64,000 bases of DNA from Caldilineaceae bacterium (lineage in GTDB: Bacteria; Chloroflexota; Anaerolineae; Caldilineales; Caldilineaceae). Position 1 is the stretch's first letter. Each line of letters opens with the position of its first letter. Under the pieces are notes generated by a model. It searched no databases. It was not told the DNA's origin and saw only the letters and a list, made by a program, of their open reading frames with translations. A program made the position numbers and the translations under genes. The DNA lies in the NCBI GenBank assembly GCA_028819675.1, contig JAPPKT010000026.1, forward strand, positions 1-64,000, read 5' to 3'. Of this stretch, positions 44,082-52,763 are shown piece by piece.

Positions 44082-46430
44082 TCAGTCCGATGGTGGCAAC
44101 TCTTGACATTCGATATGTTCACTTTCGCTCAGTGAGTCATACGCGTTGAAGATCAGCCTCGAGTCTGGCGTTATGCCGGGAATGTCCCCAATCAGCGTTA
44201 TCGTGTCGGCCCTGGGAGAGACGACAATTGCCGCCGCCTCCATCCTTCTGAAGCCGTCCTCGATTCTTCTCGAGGTATAGGCTTCCACTTTGCTCTCGAT
44301 GGACGCAGTAGTACTGCTGTCTGCGTTCTCTGGAAGGACGGTGTGGGTGGCAGACATCTCGTAGTCCAGCCCCAATTGGCCGCTCTCCTGACCAGGGTCA
44401 ATGTCTATCGACACTCCCCAACGGTACTCGTGCGCTCCTTCGCCTACACCTGCTCTGTTAAATGCGAGCGTTCCTTGCACGTCCCGCAGTTGGAATATGA
44501 CTGCAAGCGTTTCACCGGACAGAGCCGTGCTAATGCCAATAATGTCAACGTGGGTCGGCAGTACGTCAGACACTTCGTCGCCTATAGTCTGGAGTGGCCT
44601 GATCATGGCCTCACCCTGGCCGCAAGGGGCAGGAAACAGCAACGGATTCATGGAAAAGTGACACTCCAGTTGGTCTTCGCCTCTCATCACGTCGGTCGTA
44701 ACGAAAGCGAGTCGTGAATCCGCAGTGATTCCAGGTATTTCCCCGAAAAGGGTGATCGTGTTAGCCTCGGCGGAGGCAACATAGCTCGATTCCCCGAAAG
44801 TGACATAGCTTCTCGACCCAATTCTCCAAACGTTTGACTCCAGTCCGTTTGAGACAGGGGTTATAACGTTTTCCCCGCTTTCTGACGGGTAAGCAATATG
44901 ATGAGCAGACAGCAGGTACTCGAAGCCGCCTCCAAAGCCGCTATTCCTGTCATTGTCAATATCGATCTGCACCTCCCACCTGTACTCCATCATGCCTTCC
45001 TGAATACCGGTTCTGTTGAAAGCCAGGCTCTCCGGAAGATCCCGCAGATGGAATACCACTTTCAGTTTCTCGCCCGACAATGATGTGTCGATACCGGTGA
45101 TGTCGAAGTGGGCGGTGTCAGCGTCTACAGGCACGTCGGACTTGGCAAGACTCCATACCTGCACGTCCGCAACGTCGTCTGTCACGGAATCGCCAGGTGT
45201 AAAGGCTTCCACGGAACTGCATTGAGGGGGGTCATCATCCCAGAATACCGGCGCAGAGCATCCGACCGAGTCGGACCCGTGCAAATAATCATAGACCCTG
45301 AATGTAAGTCGCGACTGCGGCGTGATTCCATGAACGGCCCCGCTGAGAGTAATTGTGTTGGCTTCGGCAGACTGTTCCAGCGTGGCGCTGCCGAAAAACA
45401 GACCTCTTATGTCGTCATCTGACAAGAGTTCCCAGCCGGCACCTTCCGTTCCATTCTCGATGGACTGCGTGCGATTGGTCCCACCGGTGGATGGGCGCGC
45501 GACATGGAAGGCCAATAGCGCGAAGTCGTTCCCCTCAATGCCGGTCTCCTTGTCATCGTCCACGTCAACCAACACTTCCCACACATACTCCATCAGCCCA
45601 TCGGGCACACCGGTTCGATTGAAAGTGAGCCTGTCCGGCAGGTCTCGCAGGTGAAATACGGCAGTCAGATATTCGTCCCTCAAAAAGGTATTGACTTCAG
45701 TAATGTCGATATGCGGCGGCAGCGAATGCGAGATATCATCGATCGCGGATTGACCGGGTAGGATAGAAACCTGGCCGGATCCGCAGTCGCCAAGTGTCAC
45801 AGGCTCGCCGATAGCTGGAAAGCATCCTACCTGATCGGATCCGCCCAGCGCATCGGTGCTTCTGAATGCAAGCCTCACCTCAGGCCTCAGCCTTGGTACG
45901 CCCCCGGTTATCGTGATCGTGTCCCCTTCGGCAGACAGCTCGACTTTGGCATCCAGGACGGGTTTCGGCCCGTCGATGTCCAGGGACCAGGTGCTTGCCT
46001 TCAACTTGCCCCCGTTTCCCTCCTCGGACACCGTATGATAGGCTGACAAAAGGTATTCGAAACCGCCCATAAAGCCGGTTCCCGGGTCGCTGTCCAGATC
46101 CACCCACACCTCCCAACTGTACTCGATTGAGCCCGGTGCAACACCTGGTCTGTTAAATGTCAGGGGCTGCGCAAGGTCTCTCAGGTGGAAGACCGCAGTT
46201 AGTATCTTCCCGCCTGAGATGGCAGTGCTGACTTGGGCAATGTCCGTATGGGCGGCCAGTTCGTCGGAGAGGTCGTCGGTCACGGTATCACCCGGCCTGA
46301 TGACCTCAGCAGAACTGCAGGCGGTTGGCGTACTGTCCGCAACCGAGCCCTGCTGGGCAGTAGCGCTTCCAGGCGCAAGAACCAACAACAACAGGAGTAG
46401 AAAGACAGGGGTAAATCTCTTGGTCTTCAT
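44082..46430 (-). CDS. Secreted protein with four tandem clamp-family domains
   Basis: The 782-residue protein has a Sec signal (MKTKRFTPVFLLLLLLVLAP...ATAQ) and four clamp-family domains. Each has IDI/FDI strands, LKVVFHLRDLPESLAFNRTG-type blocks, an acidic loop (DIDNDRNSGFGGGFEY, DVDDDKETGIEGNDF, DIDPGQESGQLGLDY) and NTITLSGxxxGIT endings. All four carry the framing Cys pair (for example DCGSGQVSILPGQ ... DSVGCSAP in domain 2). Domain 3 has an N-terminal insertion (VQVWSLAKSDVPVDADTA). It lies 18 kb from its relatives and is more diverged, so it is an older paralogue. AGGAG lies nine bases before the ATG. Confidence 0.8.
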   Translation of the reverse strand: MKTKRFTPVFLLLLLLVLAPGSATAQQGSVADSTPTACSSAEVIRPGDTVTDDLSDELAAHTDIAQVSTAISGGKILTAVFHLRDLAQPLTFNRPGVAPGSIEYSWEVWVDLDSDPGTGFMGGFEYLLSAYHTVSEEGNGGKLKASTWSLDIDGPKPVLDAKVELSAEGDTITITGGVPRLRPEVRLAFRSTDALGGSDQVGCFPAIGEPVTLGDCGSGQVSILPGQSAIDDISHSLPPHIDITEVNTFLRDEYLTAVFHLRDLPDRLTFNRTGVPDGLMEYVWEVLVDVDDDKETGIEGNDFALLAFHVARPSTGGTNRTQSIENGTEGAGWELLSDDDIRGLFFGSATLEQSAEANTITLSGAVHGITPQSRLTFRVYDYLHGSDSVGCSAPVFWDDDPPQCSSVEAFTPGDSVTDDVADVQVWSLAKSDVPVDADTAHFDITGIDTSLSGEKLKVVFHLRDLPESLAFNRTGIQEGMMEYRWEVQIDIDNDRNSGFGGGFEYLLSAHHIAYPSESGENVITPVSNGLESNVWRIGSRSYVTFGESSYVASAEANTITLFGEIPGITADSRLAFVTTDVMRGEDQLECHFSMNPLLFPAPCGQGEAMIRPLQTIGDEVSDVLPTHVDIIGISTALSGETLAVIFQLRDVQGTLAFNRAGVGEGAHEYRWGVSIDIDPGQESGQLGLDYEMSATHTVLPENADSSTTASIESKVEAYTSRRIEDGFRRMEAAAIVVSPRADTITLIGDIPGITPDSRLIFNAYDSLSESEHIECQELPPSD

Positions 46431-46806
46431 TGATGGATCTCCTGAAAGATTGGCCGGCTAGAAATCCGGACGAAGTGGTCAAGATGAACAGAAAGAGTAT
46501 GAGGTCTGCCTTAACCGTTATTCGTCTTGTTCGACTTTTCGAATTAGCTGTTCAATATCGGCTACGAATAGAGACAGGGAGCGGCTTGGGCAGCGGCGTG
46601 CGTCCGTCTAAGATGACTTCCAGCGCCCCTTCCTTAACCAGTGTCGGGGACACGGCTCCAGCCACTACAGGGCGCCGGCCTGAATGCCCTTCGTATACCG
46701 GGCGACCGCTACGAATTGCAAGGTCCTAGTGCCCTCAAGCGCGTTGAGGCACTCTAAGGACTTCCTGCGCGGTTGAATCTTCTTGATCCGCCCGCAAACG
46801 GGCCAA
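46431..46806. other. Intergenic; one hairpin, no gene seen
   Basis: GTGCCCTCAA...TTGAGGCAC (46731-46754) is a hairpin with one bulge, without a T tract. The rest is the upstream region of the four-domain secreted gene (minus strand); TTCGACTTTTCGAA at about 46530 is a small dyad that might be an operator. Confidence 0.35.
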
Positions 46807-46917
46807 TTATTTCCATGTGGCGATCTCGTCTGCCGCGGCTAGCCACATTCTTGTTGTCAACCCTTTTGCCCTTGCCGTCGCTTCCACTTCCGGCGCCGTA
46901 CGCTTGTCTGCGCTCAC
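46807..46917 (-). CDS. Very small translationally coupled gene (36 aa)
   Basis: A GTG start overlaps the stop of the upstream gene as GTGA and encodes MSADKRTAPEVEATARAKGL then TTRMWLAAADEIATWK. The composition is protein-like and the helix-turn-helix-like TARAKGLTTRMWLAAADEIA is plausible as a compact DNA- or protein-binding peptide. Short length keeps confidence modest. Confidence 0.45.
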   Translation of the reverse strand: MSADKRTAPEVEATARAKGLTTRMWLAAADEIATWK

Positions 46918-47189
46918 TGTGGCCCTTCCTGTTTGGCGCTTAGGTAGTCCATAACTTGCGCCGCAATCTCTCTGCTTGGTTTGGCCGGCGCCGTGGACGC
47001 TTCCGCCGCTTGCATGGCCGCGGTCGCCGTCGGATAGTTCCTGCCCCGCCCAGTCTCTTGTCCTTGCAGAGTGCGTACAACGAATGCCCACAGGCCGGAA
47101 CGCTCCAACGACACAACCGCCGCCCGCGTGCGATTGGCAAGCTCGCTGTTGATGTAATCCCCGCGCCGCGTCAATCGCCATCCCCGCAT
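46914..47189 (-). CDS. Small soluble protein, island type (91 aa)
   Basis: The protein MRGWRLTRRGDYINSELANR continues TRAAVVSLERSGLWAFVV and RTLQGQETGRGRNYPTATAA, ending PSREIAAQVMDYLSAKQEGPQ. It has no signal or membrane segment and a balanced, slightly basic composition. It overlaps a 36-residue gene downstream by four bases. Proteins of this look are frequent on plasmids and integrated elements, but I cannot name a family. The GGAGGGAAC preceding the ATG supports the start. Confidence 0.55.
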   Translation of the reverse strand: MRGWRLTRRGDYINSELANRTRAAVVSLERSGLWAFVVRTLQGQETGRGRNYPTATAAMQAAEASTAPAKPSREIAAQVMDYLSAKQEGPQ

Positions 47190-47430
47190 TGTTCCCTCCT
47201 GGTGCTTGCCGACGCGGCCGGTCGTCGCTCTCTGTTAAGCCGTGAGTCCCGCCCCTGGCCGGCGCTGTTTCAGAATCTGGCCTGTCTCACAGAAACGCCC
47301 GCGTCCGGCTATGGTACGATAAGGGTTATGAGCGAGGCAACTGTCCGGCATATACCAGGCCTTCAGGCCCTGTTCGATCCCTTCAATCAACATTGGTTAC
47401 TGGACACAGGACGACACTTGGCCGCCATCA

Positions 47431-47586
47431 CGCAAAAAGCGGGGCATCGCCTACACGACCGTAAACCGCTTTATCCCTAAATGCCAGCAGTACCCGCAAA
47501 TTAACCAAGTTGGTGAATTTGGCAGTGTGTCGGCGGACCTGACCAGAGGGCGTACGGTCCGACCCCGGAGCGTCCCTTTCTGGTGA
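47431..47586 (+). pseudogene. Degenerate DUF3102-like gene fragment, copy 4
   Basis: One frame reads KKRGIAYTTVNRFIPKCQQY then PQINQVGEFGSVSADLTRG, RTVRPRSVPFW and a TGA. This corresponds to the HTH-like and palindrome region of the intact protein joined to the start of the linker. Upstream and downstream parts are gone. It is closely related to copy 3 and shares its palindrome type (47497-47521). Confidence 0.7.
47497..47521. repeat. Intragenic palindrome of DUF3102-like copy 4
   Basis: Arms CAAATTAACCAA/TTGGTGAATTTG around one central G; 11 of 12 pair. Differs from copy 3 only in the central base. Confidence 0.85.
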
Positions 47587-47642
47587 CACTTCTTGAACTT
47601 TGTGGTAGAACCACAAAGGCATAGGTCACTTCGTCCGACCAC
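47583..47642 (-). pseudogene. SEC-C motif remnant
   Basis: Minus-strand codons read VGRSDLCLCGSTTKFKKCHQK, matching the SEC-C zinc motif CxCGSxxKxKxCH found at the C-terminus of SecA and of many small proteins. Here it is preceded by an in-frame stop after a few codons and runs on into antisense of DUF3102-like copy 4, so it is a detached scrap. Confidence 0.5.
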
Positions 47643-47686
47643 GAATGGACCTCAACGCACATTACCTGTCGAGGAGATCGCCTGTC

Positions 47687-50596
47687 ATGGTTCAGTTTCG
47701 CCAGATGACGCCGGGTGGACAAGCTGCATCAAACGCCCGCTTATCTGGAATACACGGACTCATTCCAGGAGAGCATATCTCCGCGAAAAGCGCTGGTCTC
47801 TACCGCTTCCTGACTCGGGGACCAGCACGCGTTTTACTGCGTGCTGGAATGATAGAGGTATTGGAGTCTTCAAGCGATGTAACGGAGATTCCCATCGGCT
47901 CTGTCGACGCACTCTCGGTTCATCGATCATGGTTTCGATATCGGCTGACGATCCGCTTAGACGACGGAACAGAGTGCTCGATCGGCGGTCTGGATGAGCG
48001 GGATGCCAGACGAATCCGCGATGCAGCGTATATAGAGGCTGCTCGCCTGGCATCGGCACTGCGCCGGCGGCTCATGCCACTCGACAGGCGACTGCGCAAG
48101 CTCCAAAGTGGCGACCGTTATGTTCGACACTCCGATATCGGTGAGTTCCACGCCGCGCTCACGCTGGTGACAAAGCAGTGCCGTGGTCTTGTTCAGAAAT
48201 ATCTGAATCGTGAGGCGTGGCAGGCGCATAGTCGGCTTGCTACGTTCGAACTTGCTGGGAAACTGGAAGCAGCGCGGGAGCGAGCGAATGATCGCTTCAT
48301 TGCCGCCAGTATCCCAAAGGTGCATGCAGTGACATTCCCTTATCCTATGTCGGATGAACAGGCCGAGGCAGTCGCTACTGATGAGGACGTAACGCTTGTG
48401 CTCGCGGGCGCGGGGACAGGCAAGACCAGGGTTGTCGCTGGCAAAGTTGCCCATCTCGTTCAGAACGAGGCTGTCCAGCCGCAGGAAATTCTTGTGCTGG
48501 CATTCAACAGAGAGGCGGCTGAGAACATCCGCGGGCGGCTGAAGGACGACCTCGCCACAACAGAAGTTAGGACATTCCACTCTTTTGGACGCAACGTCAT
48601 TGCAGGGGCAGAAGGGGGTGCGCCAACCATCTCAAAGTTGGCAGAAGATGAGATGGCGCTGACCAAGGCAATTGATGGCATCATCCAAGATATCCTGCAA
48701 GATCCCCAGAAGTCACGCGCCTTGATCGATTTTGTATCTAACCTTCTGACACCCTATCGACCGGCTTACGACTTCGATACGCCCGCTGAATACAAGGAAT
48801 ACGTCCGCAACGCCGAGCGGCGAACGCTTTCGGGGGATTTGGTTAAGAGCTTGGAGGAGTTGGCGATCGCGAACCTTCTGACGGAAAAGGGCATCGAGTA
48901 TGAGTATGAGAAGCCATACGAAGTGTCGACCGCCACAAAGGGATTCGGTCAGTACCGGCCGGACTTCTTCCTCCCGTGCCACAATATCTGGATTGAGCAT
49001 TTCGCTTTGGACAAGTCGGGTCATCCGCCAAAGGGCTGGCCTGCTTATCTTGAAGGTGTAGAGTGGAAGAGGCGCACTCACGAAAAACACGGCACGCGGC
49101 TCATCGAAACATATAGCTGGCAACATGAAAAGGGAGTGCTACTGGAGACGTTGCGAGCGAAACTCGTGGAAGCAGGAGTCAAGTTCCACCCAATTCCACA
49201 TGAAGAGTTGGTCAAGAAACTGGCAGAGCAGAAGTGGCGGATTTCAAGGCTGGCCTATCTCTTGAAGATGTTCCTGAACCATGTCAAAACGAACGGTCTG
49301 ACACTCGATGAACTACCTAGTCGCGTGCGAGGCGACCAGCGGCGTAACAAGCTCTTCCTCGATGTTTTTGAACAGGTGAATGAGCGCTACGAACAGTTGC
49401 TCGTGGACGAGAAAGCGCTGGATTTCCATGACCTTATCAATCATGCCGCATGTCACATTCGGGAAGGGAGGTGGGAACATTCCTATCGGTATGTGCTGGT
49501 CGACGAGTTCCAGGATATTTCGGCTGGGCGGATGGCGCTGCTTCAGAGTCTTAAACGCCGTGGCGTGGCATATTTTCTTGTCGGGGACGACTGGCAGTCG
49601 ATCTATCGCTTCACGGGAAGCGACGTGGGCCTGCTGCGAGATTGCGGCGACTACCTCGGCCACGTAAAGAGGCGAACTCTGAGCCAGACTTTTCGCTTTG
49701 GAGACCACGTCGGCGGCCCATCTACGGCGTTCGTGCGTCGCAACCCGGCACAGACGCAAAAGACGTTGCGAACCAAACCCGGGAACGGTGTTAAGGATCA
49801 TGGAATCTGCGTTGTCGCCGGTGGCGATCCTGGGCACGCAATGCAGGACATCAACACTAAGACAGGGGGTGAGGCTCCTTCGGTGCTCGTGCTGGGGCGC
49901 TACAACGACAGCAAGAAAGGTCTCGCTGGCAAGTGGATGAACTATTTCAGCACTGTCCATAAAGCAAAGGGGTTGGAGGAAGACTACGTAGTGGTGCTTG
50001 ACCTCAAGGATGATCGTAGAGGATTCCCGTCTCAGATTGAAGACGATCCGTTGCTGGAACTCGTTCTGCCCTCTGCCGGTGAAGGTACCTACCCATTCGC
50101 AGAAGAGAGGCGCCTTTTTTACGTAGCGATGACGCGCGCGCGTCGGGGTGTCTATCTGGTCACAGACCCCGAGCGGCCATCGGCGTTTGTCCTTGAGTTG
50201 CTCCGCGAGTCCGGCGGTCTACAGAAAATAGGCGAGTTTCCTCCGACAGGTCCTTCCTGTCCCCGTTGTCTCAGCGGACATTTAGTTCCATCCAAGACCC
50301 AAAAGAATCTTCGCTGCTCCAATTATCCTTATTGTCGGCATCTCGCGCCGCGCTGTCCCGGGTGTAACGTTGGATATGCATTGATCAAGGACCAGAAGAC
50401 ATGTGTGTGTACAAACCCGGCATGTAGTTTTCATCCGATGGTCTGCCCCGAATGTCATATCGGCGTCCTGGAACAGAAACACTCCAAGTTCGGTCCTTTC
50501 TTGGGTTGCAGCGAGTTTCAGTCGGTGCCCCCGTGCTCCTACACAAAAGATGGCTCTATATCAACCATAGTCGGCGGGGGCATTCCGGGCCAGTGA
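47687..50596 (+). CDS. Helicase IV-like UvrD/Rep DNA helicase with C-terminal zinc ribbons
   Basis: It is a superfamily 1 helicase. The N-terminal ~200 residues resemble the HelD (helicase IV) N-domain. Walker A is LAGAGTGKTRVV, Walker B VLVDEFQDIS, motif III GDDWQSIYRFTGS, motif V TVHKAKGLEEDYV and motif VI YVAMTRARRGVYL. The last ~120 residues hold three Cys4-type ribbons (CPRC...CSNYPYC, CPGC...CTNPAC, CPECH...GCSEF), like topoisomerase-type zinc ribbons. Such enzymes unwind 3'-tailed DNA in recombination or repair, and zinc-ribbon variants often sit in defence islands. ATG 47687 has GAGGAG ten bases upstream (969 residues); ATG 47645 is an alternative (983). A region at ~420-500 (EYEKPYEVSTATKGFGQYRPDFFL) looks like an inserted PD-(D/E)xK-like domain. 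Confidence 0.85.
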   Translation: MVQFRQMTPGGQAASNARLSGIHGLIPGEHISAKSAGLYRFLTRGPARVLLRAGMIEVLESSSDVTEIPIGSVDALSVHRSWFRYRLTIRLDDGTECSIGGLDERDARRIRDAAYIEAARLASALRRRLMPLDRRLRKLQSGDRYVRHSDIGEFHAALTLVTKQCRGLVQKYLNREAWQAHSRLATFELAGKLEAARERANDRFIAASIPKVHAVTFPYPMSDEQAEAVATDEDVTLVLAGAGTGKTRVVAGKVAHLVQNEAVQPQEILVLAFNREAAENIRGRLKDDLATTEVRTFHSFGRNVIAGAEGGAPTISKLAEDEMALTKAIDGIIQDILQDPQKSRALIDFVSNLLTPYRPAYDFDTPAEYKEYVRNAERRTLSGDLVKSLEELAIANLLTEKGIEYEYEKPYEVSTATKGFGQYRPDFFLPCHNIWIEHFALDKSGHPPKGWPAYLEGVEWKRRTHEKHGTRLIETYSWQHEKGVLLETLRAKLVEAGVKFHPIPHEELVKKLAEQKWRISRLAYLLKMFLNHVKTNGLTLDELPSRVRGDQRRNKLFLDVFEQVNERYEQLLVDEKALDFHDLINHAACHIREGRWEHSYRYVLVDEFQDISAGRMALLQSLKRRGVAYFLVGDDWQSIYRFTGSDVGLLRDCGDYLGHVKRRTLSQTFRFGDHVGGPSTAFVRRNPAQTQKTLRTKPGNGVKDHGICVVAGGDPGHAMQDINTKTGGEAPSVLVLGRYNDSKKGLAGKWMNYFSTVHKAKGLEEDYVVVLDLKDDRRGFPSQIEDDPLLELVLPSAGEGTYPFAEERRLFYVAMTRARRGVYLVTDPERPSAFVLELLRESGGLQKIGEFPPTGPSCPRCLSGHLVPSKTQKNLRCSNYPYCRHLAPRCPGCNVGYALIKDQKTCVCTNPACSFHPMVCPECHIGVLEQKHSKFGPFLGCSEFQSVPPCSYTKDGSISTIVGGGIPGQ

Positions 50597-50928
50597 TGTA
50601 GGTGGTGTTTTTTGTGGGAAAGGTCCTAGCCGCCAAACTGATTCCGCTGCCGCAACATTGCAACTGCAGGTGTGGCCGGGCAGTGTGAAGGTTGGGCATG
50701 TGGCGCTTCGCGCCGGCGCGCTCCGATTCCGGCCAGGAGCGACCAAAACGCGCCGTGCCGGACCATGCCCGCCTATCCTGCTCCTGCTTTTCTCTGGGGA
50801 AACTGTGTCTGTGTGCGGTTGCTGCCGAGGGGTGAGATTAGAGAGGCCGACATCCCAAACATCAAGCTCGACAGCTCATGAATTTTGTGTCGTCATCCAA
50901 AACTTGACTCCCCCATCACTAACAACAA
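50597..50928. other. Intergenic between helicase and HEPN gene
   Basis: No gene, terminator or repeat could be supported. The two flanking genes converge here. Confidence 0.35.
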
Positions 50929-51342
50929 CTACTCCACACCTGCACACGAACCACGACTCCGAAACTCAGCCTCGATAACGTTATGCACTGCGCGGGCCTC
51001 CGACTCGGCGCGAACCGCATCGGCAGCCGAAGGCTCCGGCCACTCGCCGGGATATCTGGCCTGTACTGCCCACCCGGTCAACTCAGCCAGATCAGCCTGA
51101 ACGGGCCAGCTGTCCGGCAGCAGATTGCGCAGTGCGTTCAGGTCATGGGTGAATGGGAAATCGATCCCCTCGAGTACCAAAGCCGCCTTCAACGCCCTTT
51201 CCGCGGCCTGCTGCGAGTGCCAGCAGACGTGACGCGGGGCAGACGAGCGTTCCGCCAGCAGCCGCCGGGCGGCATCGAGGTCCTCGGCCGCGAAGCGCAG
51301 CCAGCGCTGGGCCTCCTGCACGACGAGTTCAGCGTCGTTCAT
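50929..51342 (-). CDS. HEPN-domain protein, partner of MNT nucleotidyltransferase
   Basis: Start at 51342 gives 137 residues beginning MNDAELVVQEAQRWLRFAAEDL. The HEPN signature is complete: a helix with DLDAARRLL, then RHVCWHSQQAAERALKAAL containing the Rx4H active-site type motif, and FPFTHDLNALRNLLPD. HEPN proteins paired with MNT are toxin-antitoxin modules in which HEPN is an RNase and MNT blocks it by AMP transfer. The gene overlaps the MNT stop by 14 bases. Its C-terminal segment (LPDSWPVQA ... RYPGEWPEPSAADAV) has a decayed copy at 59128. Confidence 0.88.
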   Translation of the reverse strand: MNDAELVVQEAQRWLRFAAEDLDAARRLLAERSSAPRHVCWHSQQAAERALKAALVLEGIDFPFTHDLNALRNLLPDSWPVQADLAELTGWAVQARYPGEWPEPSAADAVRAESEARAVHNVIEAEFRSRGSCAGVE

Positions 51343-51646
51343 ACACGACCTTCCCCTCGCGCAGCGCCGCACGCAGAACGCTGCCGACGACGTTGCCGCG
51401 GCGCGCGATCTCGTCCGGCGTGGTCACCACGATATCCTTGCTGACGGTGAGGTCGCCCAGGGACCGGCTCATTTCGACTGCTGCGCGACGCTTGTCCTCC
51501 ACCTCGTCCATGACGACGAGCAGGTCGACGTCGCTCCAGCGATTGTCGGTGCCGCGCGCGCGTGAGCCGAAGAGCAGAATACGCGCCGGCTGGAAGCGGG
51601 CGACGATGCGCTCTACCATGGTATCGACGATGGCTTGGTTGGTCAC
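51329..51646 (-). CDS. MNT-type minimal nucleotidyltransferase (antitoxin)
   Basis: From the GTG at 51646 the product is 105 residues: VTNQAIVDTMVERIVARFQP, RILLFGSRARGTDNRWSDVD, LLVVMDEVEDKRRAAVEM. The catalytic GSRARG...SDVDLLVV motif (GSx10DxD) is intact, so it should transfer AMP to the HEPN toxin. The start is uncertain because the frame remains open upstream into what looks like a methylase remnant; an ATG at 51619 would shorten it by nine residues. It is first in the pair and overlaps HEPN by 14 bases. Confidence 0.85.
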   Translation of the reverse strand: MTNQAIVDTMVERIVARFQPARILLFGSRARGTDNRWSDVDLLVVMDEVEDKRRAAVEMSRSLGDLTVSKDIVVTTPDEIARRGNVVGSVLRAALREGKVVYERR

Positions 51647-51679
51647 AGTGCGCCCCTGGACTGGCCGGGCAAAGTTGCC

Positions 51680-51860
51680 TGTCCCGCGGCGTTGACCACA
51701 ACGCGCCAGACAGGCGATCTCCGGCCAACGCTGTACCAGGACATTATACCCCAAGGCAGATTGGGCGCGGCGTTTCAGTTCGAAGATGCGGTAGGCCAAT
51801 TCGCGCGCGGCCCATATCTTGGCCTGCAGTTGCGCAGCCCCACCTCGTCGCCCTGACCAC
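51680..51860 (-). pseudogene. Probable C-terminal remnant of a DUF1156-type DNA methylase
   Basis: In the same frame as the MNT gene but upstream, LQAKIWAARELAYRIFELKR then RAQSALGYNVLVQRWPEIAC resembles the C-terminus of DUF1156 DNA methylases, which carry a similar LAYRLYE...A..YN.LV..WPEI segment. No catalytic part is present. If right, a methylase gene was deleted up to its last ~50 codons beside the MNT-HEPN pair. Confidence 0.4.
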
Positions 51861-52208
51861 GCCCGCGACGTAGGTAATGGATCATCTCCCGGATGGTGCG
51901 TCGGCGGTTTCCTCGTACACGCGAGGACAGGCCTTTCGACGAATCTCTGGTGAAATTCAGGTTTGTAATACTTATGTAACCGTTTTCGCCCGATCCGCAT
52001 TTGGCATGTCCGGACAAATGTGCTATGCTGATATTATAACCACATAAAAATGACCCGGCGCGACGCCAATCGCCCGGGTCCGGACCACGAGGATATAGCT
52101 CATGGCCACCACGATTGTACCCCAACCAGTATTTCAATTTCAAAGCGGCGTCGCGCCTCGGGCATCCAGCCCGGTGTTTTTGCGCGCCCAGAGCCCACAG
52201 GAGGCACC
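51861..52208 (+). promoter_or_regulatory. Promoter and leader of the HNH-phage protein operon
   Basis: TTGGCA (52001-52006), a 17-base spacer and TATGCT (52024-52029) form a good sigma70-like promoter reading right. The ~170-nt leader holds a stem GACCCGG...CCCGGGTC (about 52050-52081) and a terminator-like stem CGGGC ATCCA GCCCG followed by GTGTTTTT (52159-52181) just before the RBS AGGAGG. The layout suggests attenuation. Minus-strand sequence before 51861 shows nothing else. Confidence 0.55.
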
Positions 52209-52763
52209 ATGACAGACAAGATTTACGGCCCCAACTACCGCGTCGCCCGCGGGGAAGCGTTCGCCCGTTCCGGGGGGATCTGCCAGGGATGCGGTATGGC
52301 GCAGGCGACCGAGGCGCATCATTGGACATACGTACCCGACGAGGAGGTGACGGGAGACCATCTTATTGCTGTTTGCGGCGTGTGCCATTTTCTATTCACG
52401 ACATTGCGGCGCCAGCTGAGTCGGGGCGCCGACCGGTTCGAACTTCACAGAAAACTTGAGGAGGCAATCGCATCATGCAGTACAGAATCACAGTCAGCGG
52501 GGTTAGCCCGATCATCCACCACAACGGGGCAGCCGGGCTTGACACCCGAAGTGCTGTCAGCCGTGAAATCGCAACGATCGCGGCCAAGCGCGGCGGCAAT
52601 CGCACCGAGCCCGACGACGACCGGCTTCGAGTTCTCGAAGCCCAACGCGCTCTTTGGCTCGACGAGAGCGGAGCGCCTGCGATCCCAGCGACGGCTATCC
52701 GAGCAGCGATCGAAGCCGGGGCCCGCAAGCGAAAACAAGGACCGCAAGTCAGGGGCGGGTTGA
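52209..52763 (+). CDS. HNH-like zinc protein (phage type), 3' end overlapping next gene
   Basis: ATG 52209 has AGGAGG eight bases upstream. The first ~90 residues are MTDKIYGPNYRVARGEAFAR then SGGICQGCGMAQATEAHHWT and DHLIAVCGVCHFLFT. This is an HNH/zinc-finger pattern with CxxC, HH and CxxCH that could bind zinc and cut DNA, as in small phage HNH proteins. Natural similarity seems to end near KLEEAIAS (about 52470), where the next gene begins, but the frame stays open to 52763 and overlaps that gene by 289 bases out of frame. A lost stop codon is the simplest reading. Confidence 0.6.
   Translation: MTDKIYGPNYRVARGEAFARSGGICQGCGMAQATEAHHWTYVPDEEVTGDHLIAVCGVCHFLFTTLRRQLSRGADRFELHRKLEEAIASCSTESQSAGLARSSTTTGQPGLTPEVLSAVKSQRSRPSAAAIAPSPTTTGFEFSKPNALFGSTRAERLRSQRRLSEQRSKPGPASENKDRKSGAG

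Noticed and set aside
46956..47330. Plus-strand frame leading into DUF3102-like copy 4
   Set aside because: Antisense to the 91-residue gene; only the 47431-47586 part has homology, and in another frame.
52050..52208. N-terminal extension of the HNH-like gene
   Set aside because: Lies in the promoter leader with strong stems; the RBS-supported ATG is 52209.
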